Shown here: piece by piece, positions 22,384 to 33,851 of the stretch
Position numbering within the stretch: the first letter of the stretch is position 1
Layout of the letters: the number at the start of each line of letters is the position of its first letter
Assembly (NCBI RefSeq): GCF_000801105.2
Contig: NC_079516.1
Location: 42,078,908-42,142,907, forward strand
From: Raphanus sativus
Lineage: Eukaryota; Streptophyta; Magnoliopsida; Brassicales; Brassicaceae
Length of the DNA stretch: 64,000 nt
Direction: 5' to 3'
The notes under the pieces: model-generated
The model's database searches: none
Told to the model about the DNA's origin: nothing
Seen by the model: only the letters and a program-made list of their open reading frames with translations
Program-made: the position numbers and the translations under genes

Positions 22384-23823
22384 CAAAGAAGCAGCTAATA
22401 TAAGACGGTGGTCATGGGACGAGCTTTTATAGAACCGACCATCGTGTATTAACTACCCAAAAAAGACTTAAATTATATAATGTATTTGAATAGTGTCATG
22501 CCAATGTTAGGTAACATTTTGGCACTACTAGTCTGGTTCATCCGTCTACAAAGAGCTGTGTTTATGCGCATCTATTATCAGCTGCAGCAGCCACGGATGG
22601 ATTAGGCGGTCTTCGTTTTCTGTGTGTGTTTGTGTAATGGGTTTTCAGTTTCTTCTTCGGTTTGGATACCGAAGTTGAAGACTACTAATAAAGATCGTAA
22701 CTGAATAAAGCCTTGTAAAGAGAGGGATTATGTAACCACTCCGTTTTCTTCATAGCTCGATTAATTAAGACAATAAATTTAAAGGTAAGACCATAAATTT
22801 ATAGATAAAAAGTTATGTTTGTTTGTTAAAACATATCGTATTCATAAAGCCTAGTTTCTAAGATAGCATTTCCTGTGTATTGTAAACAAGTATGTCAGAC
22901 AAAAAAACTACAAAATGAAAGGGAATCATATAGTGAGAAGTGAAGTGTTCCCTAAGTCCCAAACTCAATGGTCCAAAATCATCGACATCTATTGTCCTCT
23001 CGTCTCATAAGATAGTGGGTTTACCAATATTCTTCCTTGTACTCATTTTTGAGCTTTCCTCCAAGTATCTTATCAATCGATCCAATTATGGAACAACATC
23101 AATCGCTAACGAAAAACGTTACATTAATCTTCCAGGTTGAATAGTAAATGCCTCCACGATACGTCTTTGTGTAGAAAGACGTCTTTGTGTAGAGACACCT
23201 AGATAAGAGATATATTCTTAAATCATCTCTTAATATAATGGACCCTCCTATAAATTACTACTAATATGATTCTTCAAAACATTATAATTAATAAATAAAC
23301 ATTCTTATATTCTAGAACTATTCAAGAGCTGAAATATCTATTCTATTAAAATCGAAATACAAATTAATATTTACCTATTTTAAGCTATTTTCTACATATC
23401 TTCAGATTTTTTTAAAATTAATTCTAACCACTTAATGAAAGTTCCTTTGATCATTTCCTTCTTTTGTGAATCTTGTTGGTGAAACAACAATTTAAAAAGA
23501 GCTATTTAAAAGATTTGCCCAATTCAAAAACCATCATGATAATTTATGATCCTCAAAAAATTTAATAAAACATCAAATTATGTGTATATAACAAAATAAA
23601 ATTATCAAATATATATGCTAGATGACACTAAATTCACTAGTCAGTAAAAATAAATAAATCTAATATTTTTTTCTGAAATCACTGAATATTATTTTTGTAT
23701 TAAACAATTTCTACTCTTTTACTTTAATTAAAATTAAATTATTCATTTTAAAATTTTTAAATTTTTTATAATTGAAAATATTATTTTTGGATAACAGCAC
23801 TATATAGATAAGAGTTAATTTTT
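22384..23823. other. AT-rich spacer
   Basis: 3' region of the FLZ gene and AT-rich DNA. CGTCTTTGTGTAGA is repeated back to back at about 23160-23190. No gene seen. Confidence 0.4.
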
Positions 23824-25030
23824 AGGGATAATTTGAAAAATACCCTATTTGTGAATTAAAATTTGAAAAATACACTTATTTTTTTTTTTTTGAAAATTAC
23901 ACTTTATTACATGTAATAAGACATTTTTGTCCTGGTTTTATTTATCAGTTAATTTTTCTTAACTAATTAGTCCAGAAAGTATATAACTAATATTAAAATT
24001 TTAAAATATTATTATTATCTGGGTTTGTGTTAACGTTTAAAGATAAAAAAAACTGTTCATCTTGTTGATTCTTAGCATCTTTAATAAAATGATGAATGGA
24101 TTGAATCAAACACCTTTTTAAGAACAGTGAAAGAGTATGTTGAAATAATTTGCAACTACAAGAGTTCTTCCGTTCTTTAGATTCACAAAGGAAGCCAAGA
24201 TGTGACTTCAAAATAAGAAAAGACAAAAGGAAAACTCTTCCCTAGCATTATTGTGTGAAATTGATAAAACTTGCAGAGTGTACTACAAAGGAAGCCAAGA
24301 TGTGACTTCAAAATAAGAAAAGACAAAAGGAAAACTCTCAAGACCAGAATGTAACAGAGATAAAACAAAGAGGTAAAAGGAGAAGAAAAATGAGGCCCTA
24401 GAGGTGTCCTAAAGCATCAGCACTCAAGATTGAGGAGAGCCAGGACGAACCATGAAGCGCAACGTACGACTGGGTACGAGTGATGACCACAAGCGTCACA
24501 GGACGCCTCCACATTTATGCAGTGTGAGCGTAGTCTTTCCTTTACAGCCAAGGTGCCAGAGAGGGATCTCCATAAGAAGTGTCGTAACTTTGGAGAGGTA
24601 CTTCTCCACCTCTTTTTGCGTATCGGGTTGCTCTATGGTGTGTTGATCTTTAGGACAGCTCCGCTACCCTGGGGGCTCGCCGCTTCTATGGTGAATCTCC
24701 CTATTAGAGGACGTAAGAGAGATTGTCGGAAGCCGCTTGACAGTCATTGGGATTGGGGCTCGTCACCTGTCACCGATTGAAGAGAAGGGTTTGGTGTCGG
24801 TGGTTCTGATGGGTGCTTTGTTTGCCACTGAACGAGTTTAAAAATATGATATATATGATCCTAAATTTATTTGTGTTTTAAAAAAAAATTAGATGCTAAA
24901 ATAATTATAAAGATTCAGTTGGGTAGTTTTGTAATTTTACGTATAATTAAGTGTAGTTTTCCAAAATATTATATAATGGTGTAGTTTTCAAAATAAAATC
25001 TTATATGAAGGTTTTTTCCCAAATTTCCCT
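23824..25030. mobile_element. Mutator-like non-autonomous element with GC-rich insert (Pack-MULE candidate)
   Basis: The left end AGGGATAATTTGAAAAATAC and the right end (complement) AGGGAAATTTGGGAAAAAAC are imperfect inverted repeats whose similarity fades over about 80 bp. AATTTTT flanks both sides (23817-23823 and 25031-25037), though the duplication is low-complexity. Inside, 24390-24800 is markedly GC-richer than everything around it and has no recognisable protein. A 52-bp direct repeat is also inside. Related AT-rich termini (GGGATAATTTAAAAGATACC, GGGATCATTTGAAAATACCC) lie at 25057 and 25157. Confidence 0.5.
24187..24341. repeat. Direct repeat, ~52 bp, two copies
   Basis: AAAGGAAGCCAAGATGTGAC through AAAAGGAAAACTCT occurs at about 24187-24238 and 24290-24341 with essentially no differences, separated by about 50 bp. 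Confidence 0.9.
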
Positions 25031-25654
25031 AATTTTTATTTTTTAAACATTTATTTGGGATAATTTAAAAGATACCCTATTTATGTTTTAAAAATTTTAA
25101 AATACATTTATCTATTTGTTCATTGAAAACTACACTTTTTCATAAATAATAAAACATTTTATTTTGGGATCATTTGAAAATACCCTATTTATGTTTTTAA
25201 TTTTGAAAATTACATTTGTTAAAAGAATTTATTTTTATAAGTGAAAATATTATTTTTGGATAACAATGATGTGGTTGACTTGGATGATAAGCTGAAGAGT
25301 TTGTTTTAGATATTAAAAATACTATTTGAAAAACGTTTTAAAAAGATTAGTTGTTAAACGCTTAGTTTTCTGTATTAAATAATATTATTAATTAGATATT
25401 AGCCATGTACAAACATTAAAGTTATATAATTTAGTCATTTCTTTTTTGAACTTAATAATTTAGTCATTTCACTTGTTAGTAACTATATTTTTCAAAAAAA
25501 AAGACGGTGTATTTTCAAAATATTATCTTATCTGAATATATTTTCAAAACTTTCTCTTTTATTTTGATTAATTTTTATTATATTAATTTATAATCAATAT
25601 ATCTAATTCAATAGGTAAATCTTATTATTAATAAAGCGTAACAACGAATAACCA

Positions 25655-25895
25655 GGAGCAAATGACCAAAATATCACTTTTTAAGTTTTTGTCACAAAAT
25701 AGCAATCAAAAAATAAAATGGCCAAAATAACATCTTTTTGTTTTGAAAATTTTAATTTTTATTTTTTATTTTTAAAAATTAATCCAAAGGTTATAAATGC
25801 ATATTTACCCTTTAATAAAACTTATTTTGGTCATTTTTTTTATGATGCTATTTTGTGATAAAAACTTGGTTTAGTTTTATTTTTGTCTTTTTCTC
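25655..25895. mobile_element. Mutator-type MITE with 8-9-bp target duplication
   Basis: The left end GAGCAAATGACCAAAATATC and TTTTTGTCACAAAATAGCAA match the complement of the right end (GAGAAAAAGACAAAAATAAA, TTTTTATCACAAAATAGCAT), giving terminal repeats of about 54 bp in a 241-bp element. AATAACCA flanks it on both sides (25647-25654 and 25896-25903). No ORF. Confidence 0.75.
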
Positions 25896-25903
25896 AATAA
25901 CCA

Positions 25904-26385
25904 CTCTACTAAAAGCTTTAATGCAAACAATATTTTACAAATGATAATATAAATAATAAATTTTAGTCTAATCAATTTTATTAAAATATATATATACAGA
26001 ACATATATGTATATATATTATATATATAGTTAATATTATATATATATATATAGTTAATATTTTCTTCTAAAATATAATTAAATTATTTTATAATTATTAT
26101 TTTCTGGTAAACTTATCCGCCTTTCTTAAATATATGTTTTATCAATCAAATATCTTTTGTACCGTAAAATATTCTTTACCAATCAAACATTATTTCAGTT
26201 TATTCAATATTACCGCATTTTGTTCGGAAAACTGTTGATGAACTATATAACAAACTCTTAGTTCGCTTTTCCAGCCCTACCAAAGACGCATATGTCAATC
26301 GGAGCGTTAATGTTTGACACAGACAATACGAATCTAATGTTGTCATGTCAAGCTTTTGATTTAATTGGCATAATAATTAAATAAT
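25904..26385. other. AT-rich upstream region of MOT1
   Basis: AT-rich with a TATATA-rich palindromic stretch at 25985-26055. No coding sequence seen. Confidence 0.4.
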
Positions 26386-26393
26386 TATATAAA
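26386..26393 (+). promoter_or_regulatory. TATA box of MOT1
   Basis: TATATAAA, 111 bases before the MOT1 start codon, leaving room for a short 5' UTR that starts near 26420. Confidence 0.55.
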
Positions 26394-26503
26394 TGCATTT
26401 GTTTGCAGGATAATAGTCAACGCTTAGATTTTAGATAGCATAAAAAGAGTTGCACAGTTACACAAAACTCAAACTGTTGCATTCCTCAGCAGAAACAACA
26501 ACA

Positions 26504-27880
26504 ATGGAGTCTCAGTCTCAGACTAGTCAGCCCGAAACCCCAACGCGCTCCCCGTTAACCGGAATATTCCACAGACTGAAAACCAACCTCGTATTCCGGT
26601 CAAAGCTGGCCGAAGTAAACGGTGCAATGGGTGATCTCGGCACGTACATACCAATCGTCCTCGCTTTAACTCTGGCCAAGGATTTGGATTTAGGCACAAC
26701 GCTGATATTCACCGGAATTTACAACGCCGTGACCGGAGCGGTTTACGGCGTACCGATGCCTGTACAGCCGATGAAGTCCATCGCCGCCGTGGCGATTTCA
26801 TCCACCGCGGAGAAGTTCGGCATACCGGAGATCATGGCCGCCGGAATATGCACCGGAGGGATCTTGTTCGTGTTAGGGGTCTCCGGTTTGATGCAGTTTG
26901 TGTTCAACGTCGTTCCTTTGTCGGTTGCTAGAGGGATTCAGCTGTCACAGGGCTTAGCTTTCGCTATGTCTGCGGTTAAGTATATAAAGAAGGAGCAAAA
27001 CTTTTCGATGTCCAAAAGTGTTGGTGACAGGCCATGGTTAGGGCTTGATGGTTTGGTCTTGGCTTTGGTTTGTGTTCTCTTCATAATTCTGGTGAATGGA
27101 GATGGGGAACAAGAAGAGGATGAGGAGGAGGAAGAGAGAAATGGTTCAAGAAGAAGAAGAAGGGTTTCGATTATAAGGAAGGTTATATCTAATGTACCAT
27201 CTGCTCTGTTGATTTTCTTGTTGGGTGTTGTTTTGGCTTTTATAAGGAAGCCAAGTATTGTGCATGGTATCAAGTTTGGACCGGAGAAGATTAAGTTAGT
27301 GAGAATGGACAAGAAAGCATGGAAAAACGGGTTTTTGAAAGGGACGGTTCCGCAGTTACCTCTCTCTGTTCTGAACTCTGTTGTGGCTGTATGTAAGCTT
27401 TCTTATGACTTATTCCCCGAGAAGAAGTTTTCGGCTGCTTCGGTTTCGATGACTGTCGGGTTGATGAATATGGTTGGATGTTGGTTTGGGGCGATGCCTA
27501 CTTGCCATGGAGCCGGCGGGTTAGCCGGGCAGTACAAGTTCGGTGGGAGGAGTGGTGGGTGCGTGGCACTGTTGGGAGTAGCTAAATTGGTGTTAGGATT
27601 GGTTTTAGGAAGTTCGTTGGTGGGTATATTGGAGAAGTTTCCGGTTGGTGTGCTTGGAGCTTTGCTGCTGTTTGCTGGTATAGAGCTTGCAATGGCTGCA
27701 AGGGATATGAACACAAAGGGAGATGCATTTGTGATGCTTGTTTGTACAGCTGTGTCTTTAGGCTCAAATGCCGCGATAGGATTTGTGGCTGGGATTGTTT
27801 TGTATGTAGTTCTGTGGATGAGGAACTACGGGAGGGTCAAGCCTACCGACCTTCCTCTTCAAGTAGATCAACATCCTTGA
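26504..27880 (+). CDS. MOT1: Molybdate transporter MOT1
   Basis: Single exon, 458 residues. The start at 26504 (M-E-S-Q-S-Q-T-S-Q-P-E-T) follows CAACAACA; the frame extends 18 codons upstream with no ATG. MOT1 proteins are SulP-related permeases without a STAS domain that carry molybdate with high affinity. Both family signatures are present: N-G-A-M-G-D-L-G-T-Y-I-P-I-V-L-A-L near residue 45 with P-M-P-V-Q-P-M-K-S-I-A-A, and the second half P-Q-L-P-L-S-V-L-N-S-V-V with C-H-G-A-G-G-L-A-G-Q-Y. About ten hydrophobic membrane segments are separated by a charged loop near 206-230 with E/D and R runs. By recall this is At2g25680, whose product acts in mitochondrial, endomembrane or plasma membrane molybdate uptake (reports differ). 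Intact. Confidence 0.95.
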   Translation: MESQSQTSQPETPTRSPLTGIFHRLKTNLVFRSKLAEVNGAMGDLGTYIPIVLALTLAKDLDLGTTLIFTGIYNAVTGAVYGVPMPVQPMKSIAAVAISSTAEKFGIPEIMAAGICTGGILFVLGVSGLMQFVFNVVPLSVARGIQLSQGLAFAMSAVKYIKKEQNFSMSKSVGDRPWLGLDGLVLALVCVLFIILVNGDGEQEEDEEEEERNGSRRRRRVSIIRKVISNVPSALLIFLLGVVLAFIRKPSIVHGIKFGPEKIKLVRMDKKAWKNGFLKGTVPQLPLSVLNSVVAVCKLSYDLFPEKKFSAASVSMTVGLMNMVGCWFGAMPTCHGAGGLAGQYKFGGRSGGCVALLGVAKLVLGLVLGSSLVGILEKFPVGVLGALLLFAGIELAMAARDMNTKGDAFVMLVCTAVSLGSNAAIGFVAGIVLYVVLWMRNYGRVKPTDLPLQVDQHP

Positions 27881-27944
27881 AGGTCTTCCATCTTCTTCTT
27901 CTTCTATGCGATTTAAAATGTGATGTGTTTAATAAATAAAAAGT

Positions 27945-29100
27945 TCAAAACTTCGTTGAACTGCATCGTGCTACTCCATGTAGTAACTACATTAGTTTGA
28001 TTTTTTTTCTTTTTTTATTGTAAAGTTTACCAACGTTTGTGATAATAGAAAGAAAAAAAAATTGTGAGAGATGGACCAGATAGCTCTGGAACAACCAGTT
28101 TTTCAAAAGATGGCTCTTTGATCATTGCGTACAAGAAAAGTCATGCTTTCCCTTTTCTTTACTAAGACTAACACTACAACCAAAATTTGACATTCACTTG
28201 TAGGTGTTGCAGTTTCATTGTTCATGTTATTTGGTCCACTCATACGGTTTTGGCCAAACAAACTCACCTGAGTACACCAAAAACGAGGTCTTTATGCAAT
28301 TTTTTTAGGCTATCTATCTACTAGCCCATTTGAGAGCTCAAAAGAGCTGATCTATGTCAAGGATTAAAATTCCTTCACCGATTTTTAAAAATGATTATAA
28401 ATAATAAAATTTTGATAACAATCATATTAACCACATAAGATAAAGAAATCAATTTTTTTTTTGAAAACATAATTGTGAGATGTTTTATGTATAGAATGTT
28501 TGTTGTTGTTGTTGTTTTCAACAGAATGTTTGTTGTTTTATGTGCATAATGAATCTATTAAAAACATATTAACTTATTCAATTATATTTAAATTTAAATT
28601 TATTAATTTATTTATACTAATGTAATATATTAAAATATTATTAGATTTTTATTATTATTTTAAGAAATTAAAATTAATTAAAAATTAATTTATAATCATA
28701 TTTTAATATTATTTACAAAATGTATTGATTTTTAAAAATAAAACAAAATAAACTATATTTTTAAAAATTAAAACAGAAATAAATAAATATATTTTTAGAA
28801 AATTACAATATGAAAATACATATGCTAAATTCATTATTTTAAATTAATTAAATTAATTTGTAATGATCAAATTTAATGAAAATCTAGAAATTCAACGATT
28901 TCTAATTTTTATTTTTGTCAATAAATGTATAAACAAAATTACTCTAAATATTGCTTATTTGTAATAGATAAAATAAATGTTAAGAAAAAACCATACAAAC
29001 TTTAAAAGACTCTTGAGGCAAAAAAGAAATAACCACGAATAATTGGGTACCGAAAGGGTAAATATACATATAAATCCACATAAATTCAGGGACACAAGCT
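27945..29100. other. AT-rich spacer
   Basis: 3' region of MOT1 followed by very AT-rich DNA (28440-28990). No gene or clear element boundaries seen. A duplicated GAATGTTTGTTGTT lies at about 28496 and 28524. Confidence 0.4.
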
Positions 29101-29381
29101 TTATAACATGTGTTCTCTCGCTTTATCTCGATTCAGCCCTAGCCTATACGGCTGCTTCACCCAGATTTCCTCATCTTAATTAGAAAAGAACCCAAAAAAA
29201 CCCTAATTACTATCTCGTCTCGATATATATATTTGAAACTGTCCCTTGTTTTTTATTCTTTCGTGTTTAGATCTCTTTGTCCATTTGTTTATCCGTGTAG
29301 ACTTGTCCGAAGAAGCTTGTTTGTTATTTTGCTGTTGTTTTTTTTGTCTGAATCGAAAACAAGTTTGGGGAAGAAGATAAG

Positions 29382-30700
29382 ATGGCTGGAGGAGGTGGAA
29401 ACAGGAGAGACGACGGGTCGATTACGATCCAGAGCACCAATTTGTTTGCAGCTTTGGACACTCGCAAGAAGAAGAAGAAGAACAGTGGTAAGAGCAAAGA
29501 AGGGTCCTCCTCTAAGAGCACAAAGCTACAGAAGGAGCCTGAGCCACAGGTTTTCTGGGCCCCTACGCCTTTGAAAGTGAAGTCTTGGGCTGATATCGAC
29601 GATGACGATGAAGATGATGACTATTACGCTACCACCGCTCCTCCCTCCTCTGGTTGGGCCACTTCCGAGCCTAAAGACACTCATGTTGAGGTCAGTTACT
29701 CAAACCTAATATTATATTTCTCTGTTCTTGTGTCTTATTTATCTATTGGATTCTCTCTATTGTCTTGATTGGTTGTTTATTACAAATGTATTAACCATGT
29801 TGTAGTAGTGTTTGCTTGCATAGGCATGTCTATTATATATATTTGAGTTTTTTTTTTTTTCAATTTGTTCAGTTTGGTTTTAGTGTTGTCTGTCCAGGTT
29901 ACATGTATGATTTTGATGGTTTCTGATTGGATTATGTGGTATTGATTGTCAGGAAAGTGAAAGTGAGGAAGATATTCTTGAGGAAGGTGATGATGATGTG
30001 GATGAAGAGCAGGAGCATGAAACAGAGGTACAAGTTCATCCGGAGCCAGAGCCTGAGGTGAAGAAAGCACCTGAAGTTCCTGCGCCTCCTAAAGAGGCAG
30101 AAAGGCAACTTTCCAAGAAAGAGAGGAAAAAGAAGGAACTTGCTGAGCTTGAGGCTTTGTTGGCTGATTTTGGAGTTGCCCCCAAGGAGGATAATGGCCA
30201 AGATGCCTCTAAAGGTACCCCCTTTTCTTTTCAATTCTGGCACATCCAATACAACTCATTGCTGTTTTGATGTTTTTTTAGCTTTATACTAATATAAATA
30301 CCTTGTGATTGATTGTTCATTTACAGAGGCTAAAGAAGAAAAGAAAGAAGAGACCAATGGAGAAGGAGAGATCAAAGAGAACGCAGCAGGTGGGGAGTCA
30401 AAGGCATCAAAGAAGAAGAAAAAGAAGGATAGACAGAAGGAGGTAAAAGAATCTCAAGAACAACAAGCCAACACAGAGGCTGTAGGTGAAGCTGCTGGGT
30501 CTGAACCGGCTGAGGAAGATTCTGCAATTGATGTCAAAGAAAGGCTAAAAAAGATTGCATCCATGAAGAAGAAGAAATCAAGCAAAGAGGTGGACGCCGG
30601 AGCCAAAACAGCCGCGCAGGAGGCAGCTGCTAGACGTGCAAAGCTGGCGGCTGCAAAGAAGAAGGAGAAGAACCACTATAACCAACAGCCTGTGCGGTAA
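29382..30700 (+). CDS. Uncharacterised highly charged lysine/glutamate-rich protein
   Basis: Three exons in frame (29382-29690, 29953-30214, 30327-30700), 314 residues. The start follows AAGATAAG and is supported by the leader at 29220-29380. The product has a conserved-looking N-terminus (S-T-N-L-F-A-A-L-D-T-R-K-K-K-K-K) and the patch P-Q-V-F-W-A-P-T-P-L-K-V-K-S-W-A-D-I, followed by an acidic run. A predicted coiled-coil/basic region follows (L-S-K-K-E-R-K-K-K-E-L-A-E-L). The tail is Ala/Lys-rich (R-R-A-K-L-A-A-A-K-K-K-E-K). It has no catalytic domain or membrane segment and is probably disordered; the lysine runs suggest a nuclear or nucleic-acid-binding protein, which is inference. By position it corresponds to At2g25670, of unknown function as far as I know. 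Confidence 0.85.
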
Positions 30701-32245
30701 GACCACCATTTTGATCTTTGATGGACCATACGATCATATGGGCATGTATTTGGCCGTATTTTGTTCATATGGGTCTTCTCTGCTTTAATAAATCTTTTGA
30801 AGACTTCAAAACGCACATTGAATCCTTTTTTTTTCTAGTCTTATTATGATGAACAGTCTAAAGACAAAAACTTGAAGATTTCGTTTATTTTCTGTAAACT
30901 TGTGTCCCTTTTAATCTCAGACCTTTTTAGGGGTGATGATTTTAGTTCTGTTTTCAAATTATCTTCTTATGTATGGTTTGATGGTTGCTTTATTATTACT
31001 CATGGAGAATCCTCTCACGGGGATCATCAGCTAATTTTTTATGATGACCATGTTTGAGAGCCTATTAGAACTGTGTTACACTCAAAACAGGACCAGTCAG
31101 TCTAAAACACTTTTAAGTATTTTTGGTAATGTACCTTATTAAAAATAACATAATGTAATTGGAAAACATAAAAAAAGGGAGGGGATCAACGGTTAATAGG
31201 ATCCTAATAAATGGAGCAGATGTAAATTAAATTCATGTATGTTCTTAACATGGATTAACTGAGAGGAGACCTATACAGGATGTATGTCTCATTCCAAAGT
31301 GCAATCTAAATATCTAACGAACTCTTTTTTTTTTTTGAAACAATCAAATGAACTCATGTTTACATATTATTAATACATGAATCTGAGTTGTTTTTATTGT
31401 TTTCAATAAAGGCCATGTTTGTGTAATAATAACTTGTGTTTTATAATTTTTGGCTCTTTAATATTGTGTAAAAATAATTTATGATTACAGTTTGATAAAT
31501 CTTGTCGGGAAAATAATAATTAACAGTAGAAAAGATCAAAAGAATGGTGTGAACGGCTGAACCCAAAAGTATTGGAAAAGCTTGGTTCATACACACACAA
31601 ATAAAGCAAAGTCGTGAAAATCTTTGCTACCTCTAAAATAAAATACGATATAAGAAAATACACGTACACGTATCACGCGTTGTGAAAAAATATAGATTTT
31701 GACAATGAAAGCCAATTAGCATGTGTCGTCACATGCTCCCACGTCAACAAGTCTATTGTCGGTCCATTTAATTAATGAAAAAGATAAACCATCGTTTTCA
31801 ATAAAGAAAAAAAAATAAACACAAAAAAGTTCCTAATAGCGAAATATTCGAATATTATTTTCAAAAACAACTACAGCACTAGACTGATTCTTCTTTTTAA
31901 TTTTTATTTTAAATAACGGTCAAAAGAAAAAGAGAAAAAAAAAACAAAACAAAATTCTCGACAAAGTTAATACGCAGTCGTATTACGTTTCATTCTTAAA
32001 TAACAGTCGGGCTCGTATATCTCGCCTACGCCGCCGGCGAACAGTTTCTCTCTCTCTCTCTCTCGAATTCGTGTTCTAATTTCTGCCACGAAACCCTAAA
32101 TTTTCTAGAACCCTCCCGTGATTTTGCAACAGTATCTGAAACCAATTGATTACGAATCTGTTTTCAATCTACCTGCATTTTCTCCTTTTAGTCAGATTCG
32201 ATTATTATAAGAGGAAGCTAAGCTAGCCACACAAGTTAGCTTTTA
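30701..32245. other. Spacer and DBP1 upstream region
   Basis: 3' UTR of the charged-protein gene (AATAAA at about 30788), then AT-rich DNA. 32047-32064 is a short CT tract in the presumed 5' UTR of the phosphatase gene. No other gene seen. Confidence 0.45.
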
Positions 32246-32256
32246 ATTGGATTGCA

Positions 32257-32283
32257 ATGATGTTGTACAATGGAAGAAACTAA
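32257..32283 (+). promoter_or_regulatory. Short upstream ORF overlapping the DBP1 start codon
   Basis: ATG-ATG-TTG-TAC-AAT-GGA-AGA-AAC-TAA encodes 8 residues in a different frame. It begins 13 bases before, and ends after, the DBP1 ATG at 32270. A scanning ribosome using it could not simply reinitiate at the main ATG, so it may lower translation. Confidence 0.5.
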
Positions 32284-33851
32284 AGGAATCTCTGATCCGG
32301 AGAATGGGAGTTCGAGTTACGGCGGTTTACCGCCTAATCCTCTCTCCTTCTCTTCTTCCTCCTCTTCCTCCGCCGCCGCCGCCGCCTTATACAGGCAGCA
32401 GCAGACCTTCGACGGCGACCGCTTTTCGGCCCCCAAGTCGCTGGTTCGACACCCATCTCTCGTAAGATAATTATACCTTTCTTCCAACTTTATGTTTTGT
32501 CTTAAATGCGACATTAAAATGTTTAGTTTTTTTTGTTATTACCTAAAGTAAAAGGCTTTGTTTTTTTTTTTCTCTGACTGCTAAATTTGTTGGTAGGTGA
32601 AGACAAAGGTGTCAGCTTTATCAGTTGAGAACGAGTTCGCTCTAGACAAGATTGAGTTTGTTCCCGCCATGCGTTCCGGAGCTTGGTCTGATATCGGGTC
32701 CAGGTCCAGCATGGAGGATGCTTACCTATGCCTCGATAATCTCATGGATAGTTTTGGTCTCGAGGATCCTGAGGATGGACCGACGACTGCCTTTTACGGG
32801 GTGTTCGATGGACACGGTGGGAAGCATGCTGCTGAATTCGCGTGTCAACGTATACCAAGGTACATCGTTGAGGATCGAGAGTTTCCTAGTGACATCAATA
32901 AGGTGATTTCTTCAGCTTTCCTTCGAACAGACACTGCCTTCTCAGAGGCTTGTGCATTGGATGGTAGCCTCTCTTCGGGAACTACTGCTTTGGCTGCTCT
33001 TCTTACTGGAAGGTTATGCTCATTCCAGCTCTCATTATCTTTTTGCACATATGTAGACTTAGAGCATGATTAACCCGGGCTTCTTAAGGCGGAAGCTAAG
33101 AAACCGGTTCTTAGCTAGGACTTTAAGAACCGGTTCTTAACTTTTTTTACTTAAAAGTTAAGAAAAATTTTCTTAACTTCCGCTACTAAGAACTCCACCC
33201 TAAGAACCCCGGGTTAATTATGGTCTTAGCTAGCAATGTCTTTGAATCTCAACTTTGGAAATTGTGTTACACAGGTCGTTGGTTGTGGCAAACGCTGGAG
33301 ATTGTAGAGCAGTCTTGTCTCGTCAGGGAAAAGCCATTGAAATGTCAAAGGACCACAAACCCATGAGCTGTAAAGAGAGAAGACGCATCGAAGCGTCGGG
33401 TGGATACATATACGATGGCTATCTGAACGGGCAACTTAACGTGGCTCGTGCCATCGGGGATTTTCATATGGAAGGCATGAAGAGGAAGAAAGACGGTTCT
33501 AACGGCGGACCTCTCATTGCGGATCCTGAGCTCATGACGACTAAACTAACGCAAGAGGACGAGTTCCTCATAATGGGCTGCGACGGGGTTTGGGATGTGT
33601 TCATGAGCCAGAACGCTGTTGATTTCGCTAGGAGGAGACTGCAAGAGCACAATGACCCGGTCATGTGTAGTAAAGAGTTGGTTGAAGAAGCTTTGAAGAG
33701 GAAGAGTGGGGATAATGTGACGGCGGTGGTTGTGTGCCTTCAGCCACAGCCGCCACCCAACTTGGTTGCACCGAGGTTGAGGGTTCAACGGAGCTTCTCA
33801 GCGGAGGGTTTAAAAGATTTGCAGAGCTACTTGGATGACTTGGGGTGCTAA
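32270..33851 (+). CDS. DBP1: PP2C protein phosphatase, DNA-binding protein phosphatase 1-like
   Basis: Three exons in frame (32270-32461, 32597-33012, 33275-33851), 394 residues. The N-terminus is Ser/Ala-rich (Ser and Ala runs near 28-39) and low in complexity. The PP2C core shows the metal-binding motifs R-S-S-M-E-D-A-Y, F-D-G-H-G-G (Asp135), S-G-T-T-A, N-A-G-D-C-R-A-V, K-D-H-K-P, A-R-A-I-G-D-F, G-C-D-G-V-W-D-V and S-G-D-N-V-T-A-V-V-V in canonical order, so catalysis (Mn/Mg-dependent Ser/Thr dephosphorylation) should be intact. By recall this is At2g25620; DBP1-type proteins combine phosphatase activity with sequence-specific DNA binding and affect responses to viruses and stress. A MITE sits in intron 2, and a short upstream ORF overlaps the start. 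Confidence 0.93.
33062..33225. mobile_element. Tourist/PIF-Harbinger-like MITE in DBP1 intron 2
   Basis: Ends GAGCATGATTAACCCGGG and (complement) GACCATAATTAACCCGGG bound 164 bp with a TTA duplication on both sides (33059-33061 and 33226-33228). The inner sequence is also palindromic (AAGAACCGGTTCTTA, then AAGTTAAGAAAAATTTTC), so its RNA can fold into a long hairpin inside the pre-mRNA. Confidence 0.85.

Noticed and set aside
24452..24780. Possible gene on the plus strand
   Set aside because: Two overlapping short frames with no recognised domain inside a likely Mutator-like element; treated as a captured fragment at most.
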